Assembly (NCBI GenBank): GCA_009908855.1 | Contig: JAAAOM010000052.1 | Coordinates: 1-58,194 of the forward strand | From: Bacteroidota bacterium | GTDB taxonomy: Bacteria > Bacteroidota > Bacteroidia > Bacteroidales > JAAAOM01 | Length of the DNA stretch: 58,194 bases | Reading direction: 5' to 3' | Part shown: piece by piece, positions 15,796 through 24,410 of the stretch | How the letters are laid out: each line of letters opens with the position of its first letter | Numbering within the stretch: position 1 is the stretch's first letter | The notes under the pieces: model-generated | Databases searched by the model: none | Seen by the model: only the letters and a program-made list of their open reading frames with translations | Told to the model about the DNA's origin: nothing | Made by a program: the position numbers and the translations under genes

Positions 15796-16173
15796 ATGAC
15801 AAAAATACCTGAAAAAATCGTTAACGAGTGGAATAACAAACAAGATGCAGTAGTTCTGACGACAATTTCTGCCATTGGTATCCCGAACTCAATATATGTT
15901 ACTCAGGTGGCATTATTCGATGATAATAAAGTATTGATTGCCAACAATAAATTTAAGAAAACACTCGAAAACATTGAGGTGTGCAAAGAGGCAACCGTGC
16001 TTTTTATCACGAAAAAAACAAAATCATACCAGCTGAAAGGTAGCGTGAGTTATAAAACCGAAGGCGAGGAATTCAACGATATGAAAAAATGGAACAGGGC
16101 TGATTTGCCCGGCTATGGTGTGGCTATAGTTGATGTACAGGAGATTTTCTCCATGGCTGAAAAAATTGTATAA
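15796..16173 (+). CDS. pyridoxamine-5'-phosphate-oxidase-like FMN-binding split-barrel protein
   Basis: A 125-residue protein with the split-barrel pattern ('DAVVLTTISAIGIPNSIYVTQVALFDDNKVLIAN' then 'KTLENIEVCKEATVLF'). It is too short for true PdxH. It may bind FMN, F420 or haem. It is placed exactly between the FabH-like and FabF-like genes, implying a shared function with them that cannot be named from sequence. Confidence 0.82.
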   Translation: MTKIPEKIVNEWNNKQDAVVLTTISAIGIPNSIYVTQVALFDDNKVLIANNKFKKTLENIEVCKEATVLFITKKTKSYQLKGSVSYKTEGEEFNDMKKWNRADLPGYGVAIVDVQEIFSMAEKIV

Positions 16174-16189
16174 TGTAAACCATTAAATT

Positions 16190-17434
16190 ATGAAAAGAGT
16201 AGTAATTACAGGCATGGGGGCATTAACCCCAATTGGTAATAATGTAAATGATTTTTGGAACAACCTTATTAAAGGAACAAGCGGAGTATCGCAAATTTCC
16301 AAATTTGATGCCTCAAATTTCAAGACAAAAATAGCAGCAGAAGTTAAAAACTTTGATTCCTTGCAACACATGGAAAAGGCCGAAGCACGAAAACAAGATG
16401 CTTTTGTGCAATATGCCATTGCGGTAATGGAAGAATGCCTTGCCGATGCCAAAATTCAATTAAACCAAATAGATTTAAAACGAACCGGAGTTATTTGGGG
16501 TTCGGGTATCGGGGGGATAAAAACATTTGAAGATGAGATGACCAGCTTTAACCGCAATCCAGAAATGCCACGGTTCAGTCCCTTCTTTATAACCAAACTT
16601 ATTTCTAATATGGCTGCCGGGTATATCTCCATACGCTATGGTTTAAAAGGAATTAGTTATGTTACTACTTCTGCATGTGCATCGAGTAATAATGCCATCA
16701 TTGATGCCTTTGATCTAATTCGACTGGGAAAGGCAAATGCAATATTTGCAGGTGGTTCCGAAGCTTGTATTACACAATCGGGTATTGGTGGTTTTAGTTC
16801 CATGAAAGCTATATCTGAGCGAAACGACAGTCCCGAAACTGCATCACGCCCATTTGATACAACCCGAGATGGCTTTGTGATGGGAGAAGGAGCCGGAGTT
16901 CTGTTATTAGAAGAACTTGAACATGCCAAACAGCGAGGGGCAAAAATATATTGTGAATTAGCCGGAGGTGGTTTTAGTTCCGATGCCTATCATATAGCAG
17001 CACCACATCCCGAAGGTGAAGGTGCTGTTACTGCCATGCTCGACGCCATCAATGAAGCCGGGCTTACCCCTTCCGATATTGACTATATCAGCGCACACGG
17101 AACGTCAACACCTGTTGGTGATTTAAGTGAGTGTAAAGCTATTTGCAATGTGTTCTCCGATAATTTGGATAAACTTCATGTAAGTGCAAACAAGTCGATG
17201 ATTGGTCACTTATTGGGTGCTGCCGGGGCAGTCGAAGCTGTGGGCTGTGTAATGGCAATAAAAGATGGCATTATACCCCCGACAATGAATCTAAACGAAG
17301 TTGATCCTGCGGTAGACAATGCCCTGAATTTAACTCCAAATAAAGCCGTTAAAAAGGAAGTAAATACGGTATTGAACAACACTTTTGGCTTTGGGGGTCA
17401 TATTTTCACTTCTCTTTTTAAACGATTTAATTAA
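16190..17434 (+). CDS. 3-oxoacyl-ACP synthase II (FabF/KAS II family)
   Basis: A 414-residue protein with catalytic C163 (TTSACASSNNA) and two His, in 'SAHGTSTPVGD' and 'HLLGAAGAVE', i.e. an intact Cys-His-His triad. The length is normal for FabF. It probably extends the chain started by the adjacent FabH-like enzyme. Confidence 0.93.
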   Translation: MKRVVITGMGALTPIGNNVNDFWNNLIKGTSGVSQISKFDASNFKTKIAAEVKNFDSLQHMEKAEARKQDAFVQYAIAVMEECLADAKIQLNQIDLKRTGVIWGSGIGGIKTFEDEMTSFNRNPEMPRFSPFFITKLISNMAAGYISIRYGLKGISYVTTSACASSNNAIIDAFDLIRLGKANAIFAGGSEACITQSGIGGFSSMKAISERNDSPETASRPFDTTRDGFVMGEGAGVLLLEELEHAKQRGAKIYCELAGGGFSSDAYHIAAPHPEGEGAVTAMLDAINEAGLTPSDIDYISAHGTSTPVGDLSECKAICNVFSDNLDKLHVSANKSMIGHLLGAAGAVEAVGCVMAIKDGIIPPTMNLNEVDPAVDNALNLTPNKAVKKEVNTVLNNTFGFGGHIFTSLFKRFN

Positions 17435-17440
17435 TTTGCC

Positions 17441-18379
17441 ATGATAATTTTTGGGCCAGTCCCCTCAAGAAGGTTAATTACAAGTTTAGGAATTAACAAT
17501 GTTTTACCACCAAAACATTGTTCTTATTCCTGTGTGTACTGTCAGATCGGAGAAACCTGTAAAAAGTCGATGTTTAGAACTGAATTTTACAAACCGCAAA
17601 ACATATACGAAAAAGTTAAATCGCATTTAAAGAAATTAGACCTTACACACCGACCGAAATACCTTACCATTGTTGCCAATGGAGAACCTACCCTTGATAT
17701 AAACCTGGGCATTCTAATCAGGCAATTACAGCAATTAGGTTTGCCTGTTGCCGTAATTACCAATGCAAGTTTATTAGACAAAGAACATACCCGTAATGAT
17801 TTAAATTATGCCGATTGGGTTTCTGTTAAAATAGATTCGGTTAATGAAGCATCCTGGAAAAAAATTAACCGCCCATATATTTGGCTCAATTTTGAATTAA
17901 TTCTTGAAGGAATTAAAAGCTTTAGTAAGGGCTATAAAGGCGTTTTAAATACAGAAACGATGCTTGTTGAAGGATATAACGACAGCACTTCTGACATTCA
18001 GGACACCGCAAAATTCATTGCAGGATTAAAACCTCATAAAGCATATATTTCGATCCCTACCCGTCCTCCTGTTGAAAAAGGAGTAAAACCTGTTTCGGAG
18101 GCTCGGATTGCAGAGGCATGGCAGATATTTAAAAACCACAACATTAATGTAGAAACCCTTACGGGTTTTGAAGGAACAGATACGGGATATACAGGCAATG
18201 CACAGGTAGATATTCTTACTATTTCAGCCGTTCATCCTTTAAGGGAGGATACTATTGACGAATTACTTGAAAAAGATTCTGCTGATTACCATGTGCTTGA
18301 ACAGCTTATACAAGACGGGAAAATAAAGAAATCAAACTTTAATGGATTTAATTATTACGTGAGAACTTATAGCAATTAG
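17441..18379 (+). CDS. radical SAM protein
   Basis: A 312-residue protein with the CxxxCxxC cluster motif (C27, C31, C34), preceded by 'GPVPSRRL..LGINN', the signature of a COG0731/Tyw1-like radical SAM subgroup found in anaerobes. 'VANGEPTLD' is the GE motif. It has a C-terminal winged-helix-like part. The reaction is unknown. It lies 6 bp after the FabF-like gene and 3 bp before cobO. Confidence 0.88.
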   Translation: MIIFGPVPSRRLITSLGINNVLPPKHCSYSCVYCQIGETCKKSMFRTEFYKPQNIYEKVKSHLKKLDLTHRPKYLTIVANGEPTLDINLGILIRQLQQLGLPVAVITNASLLDKEHTRNDLNYADWVSVKIDSVNEASWKKINRPYIWLNFELILEGIKSFSKGYKGVLNTETMLVEGYNDSTSDIQDTAKFIAGLKPHKAYISIPTRPPVEKGVKPVSEARIAEAWQIFKNHNINVETLTGFEGTDTGYTGNAQVDILTISAVHPLREDTIDELLEKDSADYHVLEQLIQDGKIKKSNFNGFNYYVRTYSN

Positions 18380-18382
18380 CCA

Positions 18383-18898
18383 ATGAAAGGGTTTATTCAG
18401 GTTTATACAGGCAATGGAAAAGGAAAAACAACCGCAGCCATAGGTTTGTCAATCAGGGCGGTTGGTGCCGGGAAAAAGGTGTTTTTTGCTCAATTTATAA
18501 AGGGTAAACCCTATTCGGAAATCAAGGTGTTGCAAGAATCATTACCTGCTATTACATTAAAGCAGTACGGTTTAGGCTGTTTTATTGAGAAGGAGCCAAC
18601 AAAAGCAGATATTGAAAGCGCACAAAAAGGATTACAGGAAATTAAAAAAATAATCCAAACAGATTCCTATGATTTAATTGTACTGGATGAAGCCAATATT
18701 GCTCTTTTCTTCAATCTTTTCTCAGTAACGGAATTGATTGAAATAGTACAATCTAAACCACCCGAAACAGAGATAATAATTACCGGACGGTATGCCCCCG
18801 AGGAAATTATTGCCATTGCCGATCTGGTAACTGAAATGAAAGAAGTTAAACATTACTATAATTCGGGCATTGAAGCCCGAAAAGGAATAGAATATTGA
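18383..18898 (+). CDS. cobO: cob(I)yrinic acid a,c-diamide adenosyltransferase (CobO/BtuR family)
   Basis: A 171-residue protein with P-loop GNGKGKTT (residues 10-17), 'VLDEANIALFF' as Walker B, 'IITGRYAPEEIIAIADLVTEM' and a C-terminal 'GIEARKGIEY'. It adenosylates corrinoids in adenosylcobalamin synthesis or salvage. No other cobalamin gene is visible. It may supply B12 cofactor to an enzyme outside the cluster. Confidence 0.92.
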   Translation: MKGFIQVYTGNGKGKTTAAIGLSIRAVGAGKKVFFAQFIKGKPYSEIKVLQESLPAITLKQYGLGCFIEKEPTKADIESAQKGLQEIKKIIQTDSYDLIVLDEANIALFFNLFSVTELIEIVQSKPPETEIIITGRYAPEEIIAIADLVTEMKEVKHYYNSGIEARKGIEY

Positions 18899-18899
18899 A

Positions 18900-19328
18900 A
18901 TGATTATGATAACAGACGAGATACAATTGCGCCCCAGATATGGAGAGGTTGACCAGATGGGATATGTTTACCATGCCAATTATGTTAGCTATTGCCATCA
19001 GGCACGTACCGAATTGTTGCGAAAAATGGGTATTCACGACAGTTTGCTCGAAGAAAATAATGTGATGCTCCCGGTGATTTCATTTGAGATTAACTATAAA
19101 AAACCTGCTCATTACGATGAATTACTAACGATAAAAACCAAAATCAAAGATATGCCGGAAGTTCGGTTCAATTTTGAATTTGAAGTATGGAACGAAGAAG
19201 GCATTCTATTGACTACGGCAAAATCGACTGTTGTATTTGTCGATAGCAAAAATCGGTTTCCGATGGGCGCACCCGATTTTGTAGAGAAGGCTTTGGAAAA
19301 TGCTAAAACAATGAACGTATGCAACTAA
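18900..19328 (+). CDS. acyl-CoA/acyl-ACP thioesterase (YbgC-like hot-dog fold)
   Basis: A 142-residue 4HBT family protein: 'RYGEVDQMGYVYHANYVSYCHQARTELLRKMG' contains the catalytic Asp and the conserved Y-H-A-N-Y helix. It hydrolyses acyl thioesters, which fits the upstream FabH/FabF pair. It overlaps the MBL gene by 10 bp. An alternative start is ATG 18906. Confidence 0.9.
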   Translation: MIMITDEIQLRPRYGEVDQMGYVYHANYVSYCHQARTELLRKMGIHDSLLEENNVMLPVISFEINYKKPAHYDELLTIKTKIKDMPEVRFNFEFEVWNEEGILLTTAKSTVVFVDSKNRFPMGAPDFVEKALENAKTMNVCN

Positions 19329-20101
19329 CAGTCTTAACCGATAATTGTGCCGGAGCAGGTTTTCTTGCCGAGCATGGACTTTCGTACTTAATTGAATCAA
19401 AAGGACAAAAAGTTCTTTTCGATACAGGGTATACAGATGTTTTTCTGAAGAATGCAGCAAAACTTGAAATTGATATTCACAATGAAATATATACAGTTGT
19501 ACTCAGTCATGGTCACTGGGACCATGGAGATGGTTTATCCTTCCTTGAAGGGAAAAGGTTAATAACGCACCCGATGGCATTTATGGAAAGGTTTCGTGGT
19601 AACGATGACAGTTTTATAGGTATCGACTTAACAAAAGATGAATTGGCAGACAGGTTTAATTTAGTGCTTACCAAAGAACCATATATAATAACATACAATA
19701 TTTTCTTTCTTGGTGAAATTCCACGTTTAACTGATTTTGAATCTAAAACCACCCCTTTTGTCGATAAAAACAATAAAACCGACTTTGTGCCTGACGATTC
19801 CGCTATCTGTATATTGCAGAATGACGAATTAATTGTTGTTAGCGGATGCGCGCATTCAGGCATCTGCAATACCATACTGCATGCACAAAAAGTTAGCGGT
19901 ATTTCAAAAGTAAAAGCTGTAATTGGCGGTTTTCATCTAAAATCTAATAATAAACAAACCAAAGAAACAATACGCTTTTTAAAGAATCAGAATATCGAAA
20001 ATGTGTTTCCCTCGCATTGCACAGAATTAGATGCGCTTATAGCTTTTCAAACGAAATTCAAAATTTCGCAAGTTAAAACAGGAATAATTTTTAAGTTTTA
20101 A
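19319..20101 (+). CDS. MBL-fold metallohydrolase
   Basis: A 260-residue protein with HxHxDH as 'SHGHWDHGDGL', a later 'SGCAHSGICN' and a C-terminal 'PSHCTE'. The arrangement matches the subgroup annotated as dihydropterin-related or F390-like MBL hydrolases of anaerobes. The substrate cannot be assigned. It overlaps the thioesterase gene. Confidence 0.85.
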   Translation: MQLTVLTDNCAGAGFLAEHGLSYLIESKGQKVLFDTGYTDVFLKNAAKLEIDIHNEIYTVVLSHGHWDHGDGLSFLEGKRLITHPMAFMERFRGNDDSFIGIDLTKDELADRFNLVLTKEPYIITYNIFFLGEIPRLTDFESKTTPFVDKNNKTDFVPDDSAICILQNDELIVVSGCAHSGICNTILHAQKVSGISKVKAVIGGFHLKSNNKQTKETIRFLKNQNIENVFPSHCTELDALIAFQTKFKISQVKTGIIFKF

Positions 20102-20103
20102 AT

Positions 20104-20598
20104 ATGAATAGACAACAAATCATTATTAGTCCAATCGGCATAATTCATACGCCCCATAACGACATTAACAATATGCCGATACAGCCCATTGCGGCTAAAG
20201 ACATAAGAGGGCATATCGAACTTTATCCCGAATATGAAGAGGGACTAACAGACCTTGAAGGATTCTCGCACATTACCCTGTTATATCATTTTCATAAAAT
20301 ACAAGGGTATAGACTTATGGTAAAACCATTTATGGACGATAGGGAACACGGTATATTTTCGTGCAAAGCACCTAAACGGCCAAATGCTATTGGAACTTCA
20401 ACCGTTAAGCTAATTTCAATTGAAAAGAATATCGTGAATATAGAGATGGTTGACATGTTAAATGGTACACCATTACTGGATATTAAACCATTTTTTCCAA
20501 AATACGATAACAGGATTGATGCTAAAGCAGGATGGTTCGATAAAACGGTTTCAATTCCTGTAGAAAAAATGAGGTCTGATGAACGTTTTAGAAAATAA
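20104..20598 (+). CDS. TrmO-like tRNA methyltransferase (TsaA/YaeB family)
   Basis: A 164-residue protein: 'PIGIIHTPH', 'GLTDLEGFSHITLLYHFH', 'GIFSCKAPKRPNAIGTSTVKL' and 'DMLNGTPLLDIKPFFPKYD' are the conserved blocks of the SAM-dependent TrmO β-barrel. E. coli TrmO methylates t6A37 in tRNA-Thr. This short form lacks the C-terminal domain, as do archaeal and anaerobe homologues, whose substrate is less certain. It lies 2 bp after the MBL gene. Confidence 0.88.
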   Translation: MNRQQIIISPIGIIHTPHNDINNMPIQPIAAKDIRGHIELYPEYEEGLTDLEGFSHITLLYHFHKIQGYRLMVKPFMDDREHGIFSCKAPKRPNAIGTSTVKLISIEKNIVNIEMVDMLNGTPLLDIKPFFPKYDNRIDAKAGWFDKTVSIPVEKMRSDERFRK

Positions 20599-20639
20599 GA
20601 TATATAAACAAATGAATGTATAATTTAAAAATAGAGACC

Positions 20640-21047
20640 ATGAAAAAGATTTCAATTACTTTATTAAGCAGCTTGTTTTTACTTACCGTGGCTTGTGGGC
20701 AAGAAAACAGTAAAAACGAGAGTACTAAATCAGCTAAAATTAAATTTACCGAAACCGTTCACGATTATGGCGAAATTGAACTTAATAGTCATGGAACGTT
20801 TGAATTTAAATTTACAAACGAAGGTAAAGAAACATTAATACTTTCCAATGTTCGTTCATCCTGTGGTTGTACTGTTCCTGCCTGGCCTAAAACTCCAATA
20901 AAAAAGGGAGAGCAAGCTGTAATTAAAGTGAAGTATAACACCGCCCGTCCAGGAAGTTTTAATAAGAGCATTTCGGTTTATTCCAACGGCTCAGCACAGC
21001 CAGTCATATTAAGAATAAAAGGAACAGTAATTAATAAAAATGGATAA
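20640..21047 (+). CDS. DUF1573 lipoprotein
   Basis: A 135-residue protein from ATG 20640; the upstream ATG at 20616 would place the signal peptide internally. It has a lipobox around residue 18 (LTVACGQ). One DUF1573 (ASPM-like β-sandwich) domain follows: 'HDYGEIELNSHGTFEFKFTNEG' and 'RSSCGCTVPAWPKTPIKKGE'. This domain is typical of Bacteroidota periplasmic proteins of unknown role. Confidence 0.88.
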   Translation: MKKISITLLSSLFLLTVACGQENSKNESTKSAKIKFTETVHDYGEIELNSHGTFEFKFTNEGKETLILSNVRSSCGCTVPAWPKTPIKKGEQAVIKVKYNTARPGSFNKSISVYSNGSAQPVILRIKGTVINKNG

Positions 21048-21051
21048 TACT

Positions 21052-22740
21052 ATGGCAAAAAAAATAATTGTTATCGGAGGGTCAGCAGCCGGTCCCAAAG
21101 CGGCAGCAAAAGCAAGACGAATGGACGAAACCGCAGAAATAACCATGTTCCAAAAAGGGCCGGATTTGTCAATGGCTTCATGCGGATACCCATATTTTGT
21201 AGGTGGTTTTTTCGATGATCGAAACAAACTGCTTTGTACGCCAACAGGCGTAGTGCGCGACCCAAAGTTCTATTGGAATGCCAAAGGTATAACAGCAAAA
21301 GTAAATACCGAAGTTACTAAAATAGATACTGCTAATAAAACGATTGAATTTGTTAACCTTTTGAGTAATGAAAAAGGCTCACAAGGATACGATAAGTTAA
21401 TAATAACCACAGGAGCAACGGCAAACATGCCTCCAATTCCGGGCACGGATCTTGAAGGAATAACAACATTACAATCGATGCAGGATGCCGATTATTTGCG
21501 TAAAATTCGCGATGAAGGCAAGATAAAAAAAGCGGTTGTAATTGGTGGTGGTTTAATAGGCATTGAAACACTCGAAGCTTTACATCTTGCAGGCATTGAG
21601 CTTACCATGATTGAATTATTACCCCAACTCCTTACTTTTCTCGATTGGGAAATGGCAAAACTGGTAGAAAATTACCTAAAAACAAAAGCCAATGTTATTA
21701 CTAAAAATGGTGTTGCTGAGTTTCTCGGTGAAAATGGAAAGCTTACAAGTGTTAAACTCCAAAACGGCACGGAAATTCCGTGCGAACTGGCCGTGGTTGC
21801 CATTGGCGTAAGACCCAATGTAAAGCTTGCTAAAGAAGCCAATATAAAAATTGGTGAACTAGGAGGTATTATTGTAGATGAACATATGCAAACTTCTGCA
21901 TCTGATGTTTATGCGGCAGGCGATTGCTGCGAAATAAAAAACACCATCACCGGCAAAAACGTACTTGCCCCGTATGGCGACTTAGCGAATCTTGAAGGAC
22001 GTGTTGCCGGAGAAAATGTTATTAAAGGTAATGTAGCTTCATTTCCCGGAACACAACAAACGGGTATTTGTAAATTGTTCGATTACGGAATTGGTATAAC
22101 CGGATTATCAGAAACCAAAGCCAAAGAAGCAGGTATTGACTTTGTGAAAGTAGTAAATGCAAGCCCCGATAAGCCCGGCTTTATGGATGGCAAACTGCTA
22201 ATCACCAAATTACTTGCAGAAAAATCTACTGGCAAAATATTAGGAGCACAATGCCTGGGGCCTGGCGATGTAAGCAAGCAACTCGCTATTTGGGCTACCG
22301 CCATAAAAGGAGGCTTAACCGTTAACGACATGGTAAACGCAGACCTTCCTTATGCTCCACCATTTTCATTGGCTATTGATCATAGTATTGCAACGGCTCA
22401 TATACTGCAAAATAAAATGCATGGCATTTTTAAGGGCATCTCACCTATTGAATTTAAAGAAAAACTAGATAACAAAGAAGACCTATTTTTACTTGATGCT
22501 CGTGGAGCTGATGAGTATGAGCAGACACGGTTGGGTATTGGTGAAACACTCATTCCAATTGGTATGCTCCGTAAAAGGTTAAATGAATTACCAGAAGATA
22601 AAAACAAAGAGATCATTACTTTTTGTAAAATTTCTTTGCGAGGTTATGAAGCTGCGGTTTTATTACAAGCACATGGATATACTAATGTAAAAGTGCTAGA
22701 AGGTGGTATTATGGCCTGGCCATTTGAAAAAGAAAAGTAG
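21052..22740 (+). CDS. CoA-disulfide-reductase-like FAD oxidoreductase with C-terminal rhodanese domain
   Basis: 562 residues from ATG 21052 (an in-frame ATG at 21040 is an alternative). It has an N-terminal FAD Rossmann motif (GGSAAGPKAA), redox-active C44 in 'MASCGYPYF', an NAD(P)H motif 'VIGGGLIGIETLEAL', a dimerisation domain, and a rhodanese domain from about residue 460 with Cys in 'ITFCKISLRG'. CoADR-rhodanese fusions reduce CoA-disulfide, CoA-persulfide or polysulfide. Such an enzyme would link thiol or sulfane-sulfur status to the Fe-S genes upstream. Confidence 0.92.
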   Translation: MAKKIIVIGGSAAGPKAAAKARRMDETAEITMFQKGPDLSMASCGYPYFVGGFFDDRNKLLCTPTGVVRDPKFYWNAKGITAKVNTEVTKIDTANKTIEFVNLLSNEKGSQGYDKLIITTGATANMPPIPGTDLEGITTLQSMQDADYLRKIRDEGKIKKAVVIGGGLIGIETLEALHLAGIELTMIELLPQLLTFLDWEMAKLVENYLKTKANVITKNGVAEFLGENGKLTSVKLQNGTEIPCELAVVAIGVRPNVKLAKEANIKIGELGGIIVDEHMQTSASDVYAAGDCCEIKNTITGKNVLAPYGDLANLEGRVAGENVIKGNVASFPGTQQTGICKLFDYGIGITGLSETKAKEAGIDFVKVVNASPDKPGFMDGKLLITKLLAEKSTGKILGAQCLGPGDVSKQLAIWATAIKGGLTVNDMVNADLPYAPPFSLAIDHSIATAHILQNKMHGIFKGISPIEFKEKLDNKEDLFLLDARGADEYEQTRLGIGETLIPIGMLRKRLNELPEDKNKEIITFCKISLRGYEAAVLLQAHGYTNVKVLEGGIMAWPFEKEK

Positions 22741-22817
22741 TAAAAATGGAAGTATATTATCAATGGACAAAGAAAGACAAATGACTCTATTTTATTTCAC
22801 TAGTCCCATTTGTTTTA

Positions 22818-23276
22818 ATGTTTATAGGTAGTTTATATTTATTAGGTAGCTATTCTGCATTTGTTACAATTACCTGGGTAACCCTATATGTTATCATTAA
22901 TTATTTTCAAGCCGGATGTTGTGTGGGATGTCCATACAGAGGTAAGTATTGTCCTGCTTTTGTTGGTGTATATTTTGGCAATATTCTTTCAGGTATTCTA
23001 TATAAAAACAGGCAATTTGAAGCTAAGTTCTTTAAGCAAAATGCTACAGGAGGAGAAATTACTCTTGTCACTTTTTTACTCTTCCCAATGTATTGGATTT
23101 TCTTATCAGGCTGGTATTATGTCCTTATCTATTTGGGACTCCTTGTTGCTCATATAGTATTATTTATGCCAAAACAATGTCCTAAATGTAGCTTTAATGA
23201 TACGTGTCCGGGTGGTGGTGCATATAAAAGCTATTGTAAATTATTTAAAAGAAATAATAAAGTTAAATCTGCTTAG
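22818..23276 (+). CDS. Cys-rich membrane protein, N-terminus interrupted by an in-frame TGA
   Basis: 152 residues as an intact frame. It has two or three membrane helices, a cytosol-facing loop with 'GCCVGCPYRGKYCPAF', and a C-terminal Cys cluster 'CPKCSFNDTCPGGG..SYC', which could be an Fe-S or zinc site. ATG 22818 lies inside the first membrane helix. The same frame extends upstream to ATG 22746 (MEVYYQWTKKDK), broken only by TGA 22782-22784, where a Trp codon is plausible. So this is either a recent nonsense mutation (or read error) or a gene restarted at 22818. The family is not recognised. Confidence 0.65.
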   Translation: MFIGSLYLLGSYSAFVTITWVTLYVIINYFQAGCCVGCPYRGKYCPAFVGVYFGNILSGILYKNRQFEAKFFKQNATGGEITLVTFLLFPMYWIFLSGWYYVLIYLGLLVAHIVLFMPKQCPKCSFNDTCPGGGAYKSYCKLFKRNNKVKSA

Positions 23277-23282
23277 ACTTTT

Positions 23283-23909
23283 ATGTGCTTAAACCTTTTT
23301 AACCAAAAAGCAAAGGCTTGGGACAAGAAGCCCAACAGGTTAGTGCTAGCTGAAAAATTTGCCAAATGCATCAGGCAATCTGTTGTAAAACAAGGGTTTT
23401 CAACTGCATTCGAATATGGCTGTGGTACAGGTAATGTAAGTCTTTATTTGCAGGATTGTTTTGATAAGGTAGTTCTTGCCGATTCTTCTATTGGGATGAT
23501 TGATGAAGCCCAAAGAAAAATAGAAGCTCAAAACATTCAACACTTTTATCCAAAACTACTTGATTTAGAAAAGGAAGATTATCCCTATAGCTTCGATGCT
23601 ATTTATACCCTAATGACACTGCATCACGTTAAAGATGTTAGTTATGTTATTCGCAAATTGAGCAAAATGTTAAACCTTGGTGGAATGCTATTTATAGGCG
23701 ACCTTGTTCCGGAGGATGGTGATTTTCATTCGTATCCTGAAAATCAAGAAGTACATTATGGTTTCAATAAATCGTTTATTGATGATTTGTTTAAGCAAAA
23801 CAACTTAAAAACTATAAAATATCATGTGTTTCATGAGATAACAAAAGAACATACTGGTATTTCCAAGGTATATCCAATTTTTACTGCTAATGCAATAAAA
23901 ATACAATGA
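23283..23909 (+). CDS. class I SAM-dependent methyltransferase
   Basis: A 208-residue protein: 'AFEYGCGTGNVSLYL' is motif I, 'VVLADSSIGMIDEAQ' motif II and 'FDAIYTLMTLHHVKD' motif IV. The substrate is unknown. It starts 6 bp after the Cys-rich membrane gene. Confidence 0.88.
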   Translation: MCLNLFNQKAKAWDKKPNRLVLAEKFAKCIRQSVVKQGFSTAFEYGCGTGNVSLYLQDCFDKVVLADSSIGMIDEAQRKIEAQNIQHFYPKLLDLEKEDYPYSFDAIYTLMTLHHVKDVSYVIRKLSKMLNLGGMLFIGDLVPEDGDFHSYPENQEVHYGFNKSFIDDLFKQNNLKTIKYHVFHEITKEHTGISKVYPIFTANAIKIQ

Positions 23910-23929
23910 ACATTCATTAAATTTATTTG

Positions 23930-23943
23930 TTCTTAAATAAGAA
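23930..23943 (+). promoter_or_regulatory. candidate PerR/Fur-type operator
   Basis: TTCTTA-AA-TAAGAA is a 6+6 inverted repeat 26 bp before the PerR-like start. It directly overlaps a degenerate -7 element (TTTATTTG, 23922-23929). Position and AT-rich symmetry fit autoregulation by a Fur-family protein, but it is not a canonical Fur box. Confidence 0.4.
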
Positions 23944-23968
23944 TATTTCTCATAAAAGAAATTATATA

Positions 23969-24394
23969 ATGAAGCAGTTGACAGAACAAATAAGCGAAAA
24001 AATAAAAAGCAAAGATTTAAAAGTAACCCCTCAGCGAATGGCAGTATTAAAAGCTGTTTATGAGCTTAATAACCATCCAACAGCAGATAATATAATCGAA
24101 TATGTGAGAAAGGAAAATCCAAATGTTGCGATGGGAACAATTTACAAAGTGCTTGATACACTAATCGAAAATAAACTTGTCAAGAAGGTTAGAACAGATA
24201 ATGGGGTTATGCGATACGATGGAATTATGGAAAATCACCATCATTTGTATTGTGTGGAGTGTGATTTAATAGAGGATTACAACGATAAAGAACTTGACAA
24301 GCTGTTAACTGATTATTTCAAGAAAAAAGACATTAAAGGGTTTAAACTAAAAAATTTTGTATTGCAAATAAATGGAACTTTTAATAAATGTTGA
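23969..24394 (+). CDS. PerR-like Fur family transcriptional regulator
   Basis: 141 residues from ATG 23969; the upstream ATG at 23927 would overlap the operator. A winged helix covers about 10-80. The regulatory site follows PerR with an Asp in 'RYDG', then HHH and 'IEDYND'. Zinc-site cysteines: the first pair (CVEC) is present, but of the second pair only the terminal Cys remains (NGTFNKC), so one of four ligands is missing. It probably represses itself and the adjacent peroxiredoxin gene and senses peroxide through metal-catalysed oxidation. Confidence 0.88.
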   Translation: MKQLTEQISEKIKSKDLKVTPQRMAVLKAVYELNNHPTADNIIEYVRKENPNVAMGTIYKVLDTLIENKLVKKVRTDNGVMRYDGIMENHHHLYCVECDLIEDYNDKELDKLLTDYFKKKDIKGFKLKNFVLQINGTFNKC

Positions 24395-24410
24395 ATTTAA
24401 AAATTAAAAA

